This document shows positions 1 to 9,980 of a stretch of DNA of 36,463 nucleotides, in pieces. The notes under the pieces are model-generated. The model saw nothing but the letters and a program-made list of their open reading frames with translations. It ran no database searches and was not told the DNA's origin. The position numbers and the translations under genes were made by a program. The DNA comes from Gymnopus androsaceus JB14 (taxonomy: Eukaryota > Basidiomycota > Agaricomycetes > Agaricales > Omphalotaceae): positions 1 through 36,463 of the forward strand of contig ML769462.1 of NCBI GenBank assembly GCA_009733575.1, in the 5' to 3' direction. Within the stretch, counting starts at the first letter, position 1, and each line of letters opens with the position of its first letter.

Positions 1-2
1 GT

Positions 3-173
3 TCAAAGGATTTGGAGGAGGTTACAGATGAAATATTAGAGTTACATCCAGATGAAGTTGAACTGGTGCAGGAGTCTGCGTCTGAGCGGAAGTACATGAA
101 CGGTGTTCTGAGAGATATGCGAGCCAGCTGGAGGACAAGTCGGCCGGAGGTTCGTCTACGAATACCTTCTTGA
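3..173 (+). CDS. C-terminal end of an unidentified protein, cut by the window edge
   Basis: Frame 3 is open from the left edge to a TGA at 171-173, giving 56 residues rich in Glu/Asp at first and then basic (ending RLRIPS). Nothing upstream is visible, so the start, any intron and the family cannot be judged. The acidic to basic composition looks like a real protein tail rather than random sequence, but no motif is recognised. A splice site just upstream of the window could shift which part is coding. Confidence 0.4.
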   Translation, partial: SKDLEEVTDEILELHPDEVELVQESASERKYMNGVLRDMRASWRTSRPEVRLRIPS

Positions 174-657
174 AGACTATTGTACGTATATCAGTTGTAC
201 TTTAAAATTCGAGGCATCAAGTACATAGCATCAAGTACATATTTTGTCATATTCGGTGCTCAATGCTATGTAATTATCATGTCTGAACATCCTTAAAGGT
301 CTTATTTACGCAGACCATTATACATTTGGGATTCCTTGGGTCCAGAGCGAGCACTATGAAAAAAAGATAAAACGACGTATGCAACACGTCCGCAATGACG
401 TTAAACTATGGACTATGGATAGTGGTTATTTGCCATCCGCGGACGACTGTGGAAGCTTCGTCGGCAACGCAACCGGAAAACAATGTACTTGTTGTACTCA
501 CAGATCACCTGGTGAGCTCTATGGTAGCTTTGTATTTTCATAACGACTAAGAAGACAATAGCCAAAAACAATACAATAGCGCAAAGCTACCTTGTTTTCC
601 ATAACCTCAAATACTCTGTGGTAAAGCCTTCGTCTTCCGCATCTCTCCCCTTCACAC
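174..657. other. Intergenic stretch
   Basis: No convincing gene is seen. It holds a short direct repeat (GCATCAAGTACATA twice, near 212-240). It also holds a 10-bp perfect inverted repeat, GGTAGCTTTG at 523-532 and CAAAGCTACC at 582-591, separated by about 49 nt. It should contain the 3' region of the gene to the left and the promoter of the gene starting at 658. Confidence 0.5.
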
Positions 658-1727
658 ATGTTCAGCTTTCGCTCGAAGGCAGTCAAGACATCCACTACCC
701 ATGACCTATCCAAACACGATGATCCCTTGTCTCCTGTCTCGCAAGTTATCCGTGACTTGAAGGGGCTTGACTTGACGGATGACTATGGCATGCCTGGTTC
801 CTTCTCCACCAGCGCGTTTGCGGTAAGTGGCTGTTCCAAAACCAAGAGAAGAATTGCTCATTGAGCGTTTCACAGAGTGGTCAGAACATGTCAAGCAGGG
901 CGCAGTCCCCTACGGTTTCAGAGATTGCTGGGAGTTGGCCGGACTTGATTTGGACAATTCCAAGAGTGAAAATACATCAGCAGCAGTGCGTCCGACCCTT
1001 GTATATCTCAAGTATTATAGTCCTCATCATTGAATAGAACCCTCTGGAAACTCTTGAGACGCTTGTCACTGCTGCCACTCTGACCAGTACGCCCATAGAT
1101 ATCTCCGACCATAGCAAGCTCTTCTCATCCTCGGCGCATTTCTACCAACACCAAGGACTCGACGTACCCAGCTCTCTCCTCCCTCTAGACACATCTTCAG
1201 CATTACAGAGCCTAACTGCTTCCCTCTCTCACAAAACGCCTACCCATCCCCCAGCATTCAGAGCTGGTCGGCAATTCGGGCGCAGACAGAGTCCCGTCTA
1301 CTCTCGACAAGGCAAGGGTCGCTCACCTTCGCCAAAGCCAGCTGGGGTCAATAAAATAGAAGCCGACGAGCTCAAGATGTTGGGTCAGCTTGCAGACCAA
1401 CTTGACTCCTATCGTATCGACATCCTCGATAATGTTTTTGACTCACTCTCTATCGACACACGATGTGCAAAGTTGGATTCTGCTGGTGCCTTTGTGAAGA
1501 GTGGACTATCCCAGATAGCTCATTTTGAAGCAAAGTCGAAGGCTAGGGAGAAGATGGCTACTTACCAGAGTAGGCTGGACAAGTATGCCGCGACTACAAA
1601 GGAGAAGAGGAACTCTCTTATGGAGAGACTGAAGGCGTTTCACGCTCAAATCTGTGCACTGTATGCACCTTTACTGGCTGAGCATCCGCTCGTAATAGAT
1701 GCAGGTAATTTCAATCATTTACAGTGA
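658..1727 (+). CDS. Conserved-looking hypothetical protein with a C-terminal coiled-coil segment, three exons
   Basis: The ATG at 658 opens 55 codons ending at a GTAAGT donor at 823. A second exon runs from about 866 or 878 to 985, and intron 986-1037 (GTGCGT..ATAG, 52 nt) leads to a long third exon in frame to TGA 1725-1727. The acceptor of intron 1 is uncertain: acceptors ending at 865 and 877 both keep the frame, whereas the more typical CACAG at 875 does not. The middle is Ser/Pro/Arg-rich and probably disordered. The last 110 residues are helical and charged (e.g. DNVFDSLSIDTRCAKLDSAG and KSKAREKMATYQSRLDKY) and look like a coiled coil or BAR-like helix bundle. The family is not identified. 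The end may lie in another exon, because a GTAATT donor sits at 1705 just before the stop. The Tnp2 transposase follows at once. Confidence 0.55.
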
Positions 1728-1739
1728 ACTTCGAGCAGT

Positions 1740-4712
1740 GTGCTCATCCTTTTATTAGAATATGTCTATAATCCAAGTTTTACCTACCTGGACCAGATCA
1801 ATCAAGTGCTCGTACTGCTCGCAGTCATCTGCAATATGATTGTCGGCTTGTCGACACTTCAGTGTGACTTCTTCATCAGCGTTGCAATCATGTGCGTCAA
1901 ACTTGGAATGTCAACCGTTGGCCCCAGCAGCAGCAGTCTTTCGAACTCCTTATTGCCTTCCCAGAACGAGATCATCAGTGACATGCCTACCTCCCTTTCT
2001 GCCGCCTTAAAGAAGTTCGGGGCTGACAGCCGTTTCGAAATGTATGCAACCTGCCCCTCGTGCAGCTTTGCTAACCACGCGCGCCTGTTACCTGGACCAA
2101 ATCTCTACAACTATCCTAGCCATTGCAAGAACCAGATTGTTGGCAAGGAAGGCGTTTCTACGTGTCGCAAGGAGCTATTGACTAGTCGACGCGATGGCAC
2201 CCTCCAGCCAATAAAGCCATATCTGGTCAACTCCTTACCTGATTATCTTGCGCGGTGCTTGTCCGATGAAACTTATTGCAAGCAATCCACCGATGCAACT
2301 GACGCAGCCCTGGATGGCATCCGCACAGGCAAACCGCAAGCCAGTGTACGCCATGTCCTGGAGGCGGATTTTATCAAGGACTTCAAGGGCCCAGATGGAA
2401 GGCTCTTTGTCGATCGAGGGGATAAGATACGTCTTGCATTTTCAATGCATATGGACTTCTTCAATCCTCACGGTCTCAATAAGCGCGGGCCGACGAAGTC
2501 TGTTGGTGTCATCTCTTGCGCCAATCTGGCGCTTGATCCCTCTATCCGATACCTTCCAGAGTACTTGTTTCTAGCTGCCATAATTCCTGGTCCCCACGAG
2601 CCCTCGGTAGAAGAAATTGATTATTTCGTCCAACCAGTTGTTAAGCAGTTTGTACAGGCTTGGCAGCCAGGTTTCCGGGTTTCTCGCACTGCTCTCTCTG
2701 AGTCAGGTGCGGTAGTCGAGGCCGCCATTCTCCTTTCGGTCAATGACCTCCCTGCTGCTCGCGCAATTGCAGGGTTTCCAGGTGTAGCTTCAAATTTCAT
2801 TTGCACCATCTGTCAACTACGAGGCAAAACTGGCATATTTGATACAAAACATTCACACTGGATTCCGAAAGACAGAGAGGAGCTTCGCCACTGGTCGACA
2901 GCATACAGAGATGCTCAGACCTTGGACGAGCGGAAGACCATCTTTGAGAACCATGGCATCCGTTGGTCTTCTCTTTGGTTGTTGGATTATTGGGATCCCA
3001 CTAGGATGCTTGTCATCGATGCCATGCATTGTGTCCTAGAAGGGATCGTTCACTATCATTGCCGGCATGTCCTGCGTCTTGATGGCTCAAATCGTCAAAC
3101 CAGTACTGATGGAACCAGTTATGCTTTTGACTGGTCATGGACACCGTATGACCAAGACTCGGTTCCAAACCACCTAAAGCTGGACCCAAAGCACATTCCA
3201 GGTGTTGCAAAAACCCAAGATGCACTCTGTTACGCTATTGAAGGGGACAACTCGCTGTCGTTAGATCGACTATGGACACGCATTGATAATCGGTCGACTC
3301 TTGGCTCCCTCAAGTTTGTAGCACACACGCTGGAACTTCCCCTCTCCTTAAATACCATTGATCCCACTATATCATCATTGTATAACCAACGTGTTCAATG
3401 TCGAGAGAGGAACAATACCAAGAAGAAGAAAACCCGGGGAATATCCCTCCCTTCTGGAGAAAACGCTTCTCAGAAGAACCATTTTATTGCTCTGTTACTG
3501 ACCTGGGTCAGTAATGCTTCTTTCCTGCAGTTATGTTAGCTTACTGTCCACTTTCAGAGGCTCAAGCAACCGCACAATTCTTCTGCCTTCATCTTTCCAA
3601 CTGGAACACCAGAAATCCTTTTGTACATTCAGAGGGTAATTCGAGAGACGATCACACCATCGTGGCTCAATTCAGTACCCAAGAACTTTGGTGATGCCAA
3701 GGCGGGGACTATTAAGGCTGATGAATGGCGGACATTAGCCACGATCTTCCTTCCCATTGCACTTATCACTCTCTGGGGCGACCACAATGGCTCTGCTCCT
3801 GCAAGCGATACACATACAGAATCTGGTTTCCTCCTTCAGGCGCTTGATCGCACTATGGACCTTTTTCAAGCAACGATTCTAGCCTGTCGGCATTCAATGA
3901 CAGCCTCTCGTGCATCTGCTTACCGGAAGCATCTCTCTAAATGGGTGGATGGTTTGCAATTGACATTTCCCCATACTCGCATGGGCAAGATGCGTCCTAA
4001 TATACACGCTGCTGGTCACATATATGACTTTCTCCTCCTCTTCGGACCAGTCATGTCTTGGTGGTGTTTTCCATTTGAACGCTTAGTCGGTGCTTTGCAG
4101 AAAATCAATACAAATGACCACATTGGTGGTATGTCTGCTGCAGCCTGTGCCTAATTTTGGAACTGACCGTGTATTTCTTTAGGTGTTTTGGAAGCAACGA
4201 TCATCAAGACTATGACCCGTACGGGCAATATCCGTCGCTGGCTCCGTCGACCAGATTGCCCCGAGGCTGTACGGCAACTGAAAGTTCTTTTTGACAAATG
4301 CTTCATACCCGCAAATGCAGTCAACGAGGACGACACACTGCGACCGATGAAAGGCCCGCATCGTGCATACGTGAAATGGGATGGTGTCAATTATTCCCCC
4401 TCCAGCACCCATGCCGGCAATGCAACTATTGTATATCGACCCTCACCAACTGGACGACCGCTTGGCGGTCAAATTCAACAAATAAAAAATATTAATTCGG
4501 ACAGTGTACAGCTTCATGTTCGGCCCTTTGAACCCTTATCCAAAATGCTCTACGACCCATTCCTACGCTACCCTCATTTACTAGCTACCACTTATTCGTC
4601 ACAATTGCAGGAGAGGGTAGATGTGATTTCCCTGGATGATATCGTTGCCCATGCTGCTCGGTTTGACTATTCGCATAATAGGACTGTTTTAGTCAATCTA
4701 TCTAGAGATTAA
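1740..4712 (+). CDS. Tnp2-type (CACTA/En-Spm-like) transposase, three exons, reading frame intact
   Basis: The encoded protein cuts and joins DNA for a class II transposon. Exons run 1740-3506, 3558-4128 and 4183-4712. Both introns (3507-3557 and 4129-4182) have GT..AG ends and keep the frame. Seen in order: an N-terminal hydrophobic segment, a Cys pair (CPSC) around a small zinc-binding region, the Transposase_21-like core with MHMDFFNPHGLNKRG, IIPGPHEPS and VIDAMHCVLEGIVHYHCRHV, then a C-terminal domain with GHIYDFLLLFGPVMSWWCFP and RRWLRRPDCP. The order and spacing match the Tnp2 family of mushroom genomes as I know it. No stop or frameshift interrupts about 900 codons, which sets it apart from most genes in this window. 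The start is unresolved: 1740 is only where the frame opens (GTG), the first in-frame ATG is at 1836, and an upstream exon is likely. No clear CACTA terminal repeats were found. Confidence 0.85.
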
Positions 4713-5486
4713 CAATTTAATTGCAATGCTCACGTTCGGCATGTATACTTCCAAACAAGAGATTATGCCTCTAACCTCAGCACCCTGATTCCAACCATAC
4801 TACCAGCTGGAGTTTCAATTCCCCTATGTTGCATCAATGGGACGATGATGAGGATATATGGGACAAATGACAAGCAGTTTAGCGTGACTGCGGCTGTCTT
4901 TAGTACCGCGACCGCATTCATTGTTTGACGCATGCGCGTTCTTTCCTAGATGTTGAAACATCATCTTTCAGTGTCAAAATTGGCTTCGTTGTAAGTGGAG
5001 TTGATCAATGATATATCGTTCACTGTTTCCATTACATTGAATACATAGAATTCAAACCAGTTATCTACATATCTAAATGTTGAAGTTTTAGTAACTTTGA
5101 ATGGAACACTGAAAGCATTCGCATTGACACCCATTTCACAGTGTATGAATGGCTAAGTATCAAACACCTTTTTTCTCTGATTGAATATTGTGTGTATTTG
5201 CTAGTATTTAGACGAGATGAAAGTACAATTAAAATTATTCATTTAAAAAGAGTATTCTACACCAACAAAACTAGGTCTGATAAGGGATCTTTCTGACCAC
5301 GTATCTGCCGAGCAGATTTTTTTAACCTTTGCGTGTGTAGGTTCTTAACGCCGAAAACTTGCCTTGTCATGTGAATGAGTCGATGGTGTGCCTGCTATAA
5401 ACCTGCCCTAAACTGTCTTCTGATGATGTGACAGTGTGACAACCATCTCTTGAACCTGAACCACCATCATTGATATATTCTCAGTC
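4713..5486. other. Intergenic stretch between transposase and NACHT gene
   Basis: No supported gene. Just after the transposase stop a frame of roughly 60 codons (4733-4925) could be an old tail of the transposon. From about 4950 the sequence turns AT-rich, which continues through the NACHT gene. The region before 5487 should hold the NACHT gene's promoter. No terminal inverted repeat of the transposon was recognised here. Confidence 0.4.
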
Positions 5487-8084
5487 ATGCAGACATTTAA
5501 CCAGGCTCATGATTTTACCATGGTTAATCCAGATTTCATTCATAATACCAATAACTACCATGGTTCTTCACCGGGTAAGTAAACTCACACAAAAAATTGG
5601 AGGATTAAAATAATGTTTATTGTTTAGACATCTTGGCCAAATTGAATCCTGTTGTTGAAGCATCTTTCAAATCTGATCGTCATTCACTTTGTTTGGAGGG
5701 AACACGCACTGGAATCCTTCAAATGCTGATGGAATGGGCCAAAAGCCCTCACAGTCAACCCATCTTTTGGCTGAGTGGTATTGCTGGAACTGGCAAATCT
5801 ACCATTGCACAAAGCTTTTGTGAGACTTTGGACAAACATAACTTGCTTGGTGCAAGTTTCTTTTGCTCTAGAGAGTCAGAAGACCTCCGAGAAGTCAGAA
5901 GAATTGTTCCCACTTTGGCATTTTTTTTGTCCCAACACTTTGGGCCATACTATGACCAGATTGCAGCAAGTCTAGAGGAAGATGCAACACTGGCTTCTCA
6001 AGGGATCAAAAGGCAGATGGAATCTTTGCTATTGTACCCATTGCAGAAGATTCACATTGGACAGGAAAACTGGCATTTTGTACTGGTTATAGATGCATTG
6101 GATGAATGTGAAGATATGGATGCAACCCAAAATATCCTTTCTATCTTGAGGGTAATGCCAGCACAATTCTATTCACATGTGCATGTCTTCATCTCTTGTA
6201 GGCCTGAATATTATATTCAGCAGGAGTTTGAGAAGACTTCAAACACAGATTTATTTAAACTGCATGACATGCAGAGTGAAATAGTACAGAAAGATATTCA
6301 GCTCTATTTGCACAGATCATTAACAGACAAAAATGTTGCTGAGAATGATATAACCTCTCTATCAGAAAGAGCAGGCAAACTGTTTATTTATGCTTTTACT
6401 CAAGTGCAATACTTGAAAAAGGCTGCTGGTGAAGCTGCTCTAAAATCCAGGTTGAATGATCTTCTGAAAAATAAAATCATTGTAAAATCTATCAATGGAC
6501 TCTACAACCTTGTTCTGACCAAGGCAATAGATCATATGACAGAAAATGAGAAGGAAAATGCAAAATATTTTGTAAATATTATTGTTTCTTTGTCTGATCC
6601 ACTATCACAACATGCACTCTCAGAGTTATGGAAGCCTTGTGATGTTGCACCATTCAGATCAGTGCTCAATATTCCAGAGTCTGAAGAGGCTCCCATACAC
6701 ATCTTCCATGCATAATTTCCAGACTATATTCTGAGCAAAGATCATTGTCACAAGGAATTCTATTGTAATCCTTATGAATTACACCAGATGCTAGCTTTAG
6801 CATGCCTCAAATATATGAACACAAATCTCAAGTACAATATATGCAATATGCAAATTGATGATGAGGTGTCATTATTCTCAAAAGAACAAATGCCTTCATC
6901 TTTGCAGTATAGCTGCAAATATTGGATATATCACTTACTGAAATGTGAATACTTATCAGATGAGATGTTTAAAGAACTGGAAACACTCACCAAAAAACAC
7001 TTTTTCTTTTGGATGGAAGCACTTTGTATTGTTCAATCAATTGAGAATGCAGTCCCAGGATTAAAGGCAGTTTCAATTTGGCTTCAGGTAGGATTTGATT
7101 CTTGGTAATTCAGGATCAAGTCACTAACTTAGATGAAAAATCATAGGAATATAAGATGGACAAACATGAGCTTCTACTCTCAATCATTTATGAGGGAAGA
7201 AGATTCTTGCAATTAGTGGCTGGCCTGATCAGAAACTATCCATTACAATTATATTACTCAGGAATGGCTTGGCTACCTAAATCTTCAATTTTAAGAAAGA
7301 TCCAAGGTATGCAATGCAATGTCCCAGAAATATTAAATGGCCTTAAAGGTACTTGGGATATATGGGAGGTGTTGATGAGATGTTCAAGTTCAATTAAACA
7401 TGTAGCATTCTCACCAGATGGTGAACAAGTCGTGTCTGGCTCTGAAAATGGAACAATCCGTATCTGGAATGTAGCTACTGCAAAGCAGACTCAAGTATTT
7501 GAAGGCCATTCTAGTGGGGTGACCTCAGTAGCATTCTCACCAGATGGAAAACAAGTGGTGTCTGGCTCTCGGGATGAAACAATCCGTATCTGGAATGTAG
7601 CTACTGCAAAGCAGATGCAAAAATTTACAGGCCATTCTGGTGTGGTGAGCTCAGTAGCATCTCACCAGATGGCAAACAAGTAGTGTCTGGCTCTCAGGAT
7701 ATAACAGTCTGTATCTGGAATGTAGCTACTACAAAGCAGACTCGAGCATTTGAAGGCTATTCTGAGATGGTGACCTCAGTAGCATTCTCACCAGATGGAA
7801 AACAAGTGGTGTCTGGATCTCGGGATTTAACAGTCTGTATCTGGAATGTAGCTACTGCAAAGCAGACTCAAGCATTTGAAGGCCATTGTGATAGGGTGAC
7901 CTCAGTAGCATTCTCACCTGATGGCAAACAAGTGGTGTCTGGCAGTTTCAATAAAACAGTTCGTATCTGGGATGTAGCTACTGCAAAGCAGACTCAAAAT
8001 TTTGAAGACCATTCTGGTGATGTCACCTCAGTAGCATTCTCACCAGATGGAAAACAAGTGGTGTCGGCAACAGGCCATATCTAG
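5487..8084 (+). pseudogene. NACHT-WD40 STAND NTPase gene, broken by a stop codon and a frameshift
   Basis: STAND proteins of this type (NACHT plus WD40) act as signal-transducing NTPases. In fungi some work in non-self recognition. Exon 1 is 5487-5574; a GTAAGT..TTTAG intron (5575-5627) leads to the main exon. Walker A (SGIAGTGKST) and Walker B (LVIDALDECE) are intact. An in-frame TAA at 6713-6715 falls inside a frame that continues with family-like sequence (FPDYILSKDHCHKEFYCNPY), so it is read as a premature stop. A second intron, 7088-7146, joins a linker to WD40 units from 7402. A one-base loss near 7660 (CATCTC where the sister units read CATTCTC) shifts the frame, and the last unit is partly deleted with a TAG at 8082. 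The upstream part alone could still make a NACHT-only protein. Very AT-rich and CpG-free over much of its length. Confidence 0.85.
7402..8080 (+). repeat. Six near-identical 126-bp WD40 units
   Basis: The motif GTAGCATTCTCACCAGATGG recurs at 7402, 7528, 7654, 7779, 7905 and 8031: spacing 126, 126, 125, 126 and 126. Each unit encodes 42 residues of the form VAFSPDGKQVVSGS..T..IWNVATAKQTQ..EGHS. The single 125 spacing is the frameshift in unit 3. Unit 6 is shortened and its IW codon pair has been lost. Differences cluster in a few positions per unit (for example after SGS and after EGH), the pattern expected when repeats are homogenised while surface residues vary. Confidence 0.9.
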
Positions 8085-8719
8085 AATCTTGCTACTGAAA
8101 AGGACATCCAAGAGATTGAAGCTAATCCCCAGACCTCATCTTCTAGAAATTTATATCCAATCTGATCTTACCATTTTCCAAGGTGAGTATATATTTGTGC
8201 ATTATTTGTTCTTGTTGAGTTTACTTCTTGGATAGATGTCTACACCTATGATAAGTACTCACATTTCCTTGAACCAACCTCAAACTATCCTAGTTCCAAG
8301 AAACTTTGGATTTTGCCAGAATACCAAGATATCCTTACCATAACCCAGCATGAGTCAACAATTTGTTTTTTCTGTGTCTCTAGCACTGTTATTATTATTA
8401 TTCAGATGCCAGTGGTGGGGAATACCAACTTTGTCCTTGAGTCCAATTTGGAGGACCACAGCATTTCGTGTCCTGCAGGCTATATTCAAAACCCACTCAG
8501 ACACATGCAGACACAAATTTTAAGCATCAAGGACCATATTCAGGGAAAAATCTGATATCCTATGGTTCATTGTTCAATCTACTTGATGCAATGATGTACA
8601 TCAGGAAAAGTTGCTAGGTGCATGCAATATGCTGTCTAACTGTACATAAAGTATGCATAAATTTCATTTTTTTGAGACTATAATGCAAGTTATGCAAAAT
8701 TATGCCCATTATGCCCATT
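8085..8719. other. Decayed 3' flank of the NACHT gene and AT-rich spacer
   Basis: From 8090 a frame continues after the TAG with NLATEKDIQEIEANPQ, as if the WD protein once had a longer C-terminal tail, and a GTGAGT donor follows near 8182. An 80-codon frame at 8313-8555 could be a further remnant but has no recognised motif. The rest, up to the foldback element, is AT-rich spacer with TTATGC/ATGCCCATT repeats next to the element at 8690-8719. Confidence 0.35.
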
Positions 8720-9364
8720 CACACCGCCAATGATTATACTTCAACCAGGCTGAAGTACTGTGAGAAATGAATTATTTCAATATATAAGCTAAATGTACTT
8801 TTTCATACAAGTATATAAAATAAGTATTTCAATGAACTTATGAAGGAATTACATTTAGACCCTCTGAATTTTGAATTTTAAACAGATTTCCGAAAGAGTG
8901 CTTTTCAATTGAGCTCTAAAAACAATAGTCTCAATGCGGACTGAATACTTTTACTTCACAATAAGAGTGAAAGCAACTATTTCAAAGAACCTTTCAGCTG
9001 GTTCCCGAAAGACAATACTTCGATTCTCGGGCCGATCCGGGCCGCTGCCAAACCGCACAGCGAAAGGCAATATTTCAGTGGAAAATTGAATTGTTCTTCG
9101 AAACAATTACTTTTGCTCTTATTGTGAAAGCAGGGCTTTCAAGTCCACATTGAATCTATTATTTCCAGAGTCCAATTGAAAGCTTCTCTTTCACACATCT
9201 ATATAAAGTTCTCAATTCAGAATATCGGAATTCAATTTATTCATTGCTCTATTGAAATGTACGACTTCTACATTTTTCTGAAAAAGTACACTTCATATAG
9301 GGATTGAAATAATTTATTTCCCATTATGCTTCAGCTTGGCTGAAGCATAATTATTGGTGGTGTG
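8720..9364. mobile_element. 645-bp foldback/MITE element, 3-bp target duplication ATT
   Basis: The left end CACACCGCCAATGATTATAC and the reverse complement of the right end, CACACCACCAATAATTATGC, match. The match continues, imperfectly, along almost the whole element to a GC-rich centre near 9040, for example the shared CACAATAAGAG and the paired CAATGCGGACT/CAATGTGGACT. The DNA can therefore fold into one hairpin with arms of about 300 bp. Each end also carries its own small palindrome (CTTCAGC..GCTGAAG type). ATT flanks both sides (8717-8719 and 9365-9367). No coding capacity, so it would depend on a transposase in trans. A CAC.. end with a 3-bp duplication fits CACTA-like or PIF-like elements; which one is inference. 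Confidence 0.8.
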
Positions 9365-9593
9365 ATTAGACAGGTCCCTTGATAAAAAATGCAAGTATTG
9401 ACTTGAACATGCAACATTATTCAATAAACTACTCAGTTATTCTCAAGGATCAATGCCAGTAATTGCAGCTTTCCAAATCACACTGGAGCAAATATAGAAC
9501 AAATGAATGATATTGATGCAGAAAAGAATACTAATAGTGACTACAGACAGGGTATAATATAGCAGCAGGCAACTGATTAGGGACCAATAGCAA
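9365..9593. other. Spacer between foldback element and copia element
   Basis: AT-rich, with no gene seen. It is the left part of the copia target site: joining 9598 to 15044 gives the uninterrupted pre-insertion sequence. Confidence 0.5.
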
Positions 9594-9598
9594 CAATG
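9594..9598. repeat. Target-site duplication CAATG, left copy
   Basis: CAATG lies immediately outside the TGTTG end of the LTR and matches the copy at 15039-15043. Five bases is the usual duplication length for LTR-retrotransposon integrases. Confidence 0.9.
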
Positions 9599-9971
9599 TG
9601 TTGTGATATACAACTGTTGCAACGGTTGGTACTCGGAGATCTATAGATAACGGTCTTAGGTCTCAGTACCAGTTGCAAGTAATGGTCTATTGATTGCATT
9701 ACCTATAGATAACGGTCTTAGGTCTGATACAATATACATAAGTAAGAGAATCATAAGGTAGAAATAAAGGAAGCTCACCTCAGTACCAGTTGCAAGTAAC
9801 AGTCTGAGGTGCAGCAATCGTAACTACATGTATACGTACTGAATATAATAGGGGTTCAGGTAAAGTATTTCTAAGGTAGCGAAGTGGAACTAGAAGTCAG
9901 TGAAACGGTCCATTGTATCTACTTGTGTCTGTGTTTGTACATGGAATGGCCATGGGTATAATAATTCAACA
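9599..9971 (-). repeat. 3' LTR of the copia element (full, 373 bp)
   Basis: It begins on the minus strand with TGTTGAATTA at 9971 and ends with CAACA at 9599. The half toward 9599 carries two pairs of direct repeats: CTATAGATAACGGTCTTAGG at 9641 and 9703, and TCAGTACCAGTTGCAAGTAA at 9663 and 9780. The left edge is fixed by the adjoining CAATG duplication. Confidence 0.85.
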
Positions 9972-9980
9972 CTCCCTCTC
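9972..9980 (-). other. Polypurine tract of the copia element
   Basis: On the minus strand GAGAGGGAG directly precedes the TGTTG start of the 3' LTR. This is the expected position and composition of the primer for plus-strand synthesis. Confidence 0.8.

Noticed and set aside
523..591. 10-bp inverted repeat as a transposon end pair
   Set aside because: The enclosed 49 bp is too short and there is no target duplication; it may be chance.
180..5480. CACTA terminal inverted repeats for the Tnp2 element (e.g. CACTATGAA near 347)
   Set aside because: No matching TAGTG end with complementary sequence was found downstream, so element borders are not called.
7402..8080. Regularly spaced repeats that might suggest a CRISPR array
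   Set aside because: The units are 126 bp, coding throughout, and read as WD40 blades; there are no short repeats with unique spacers.
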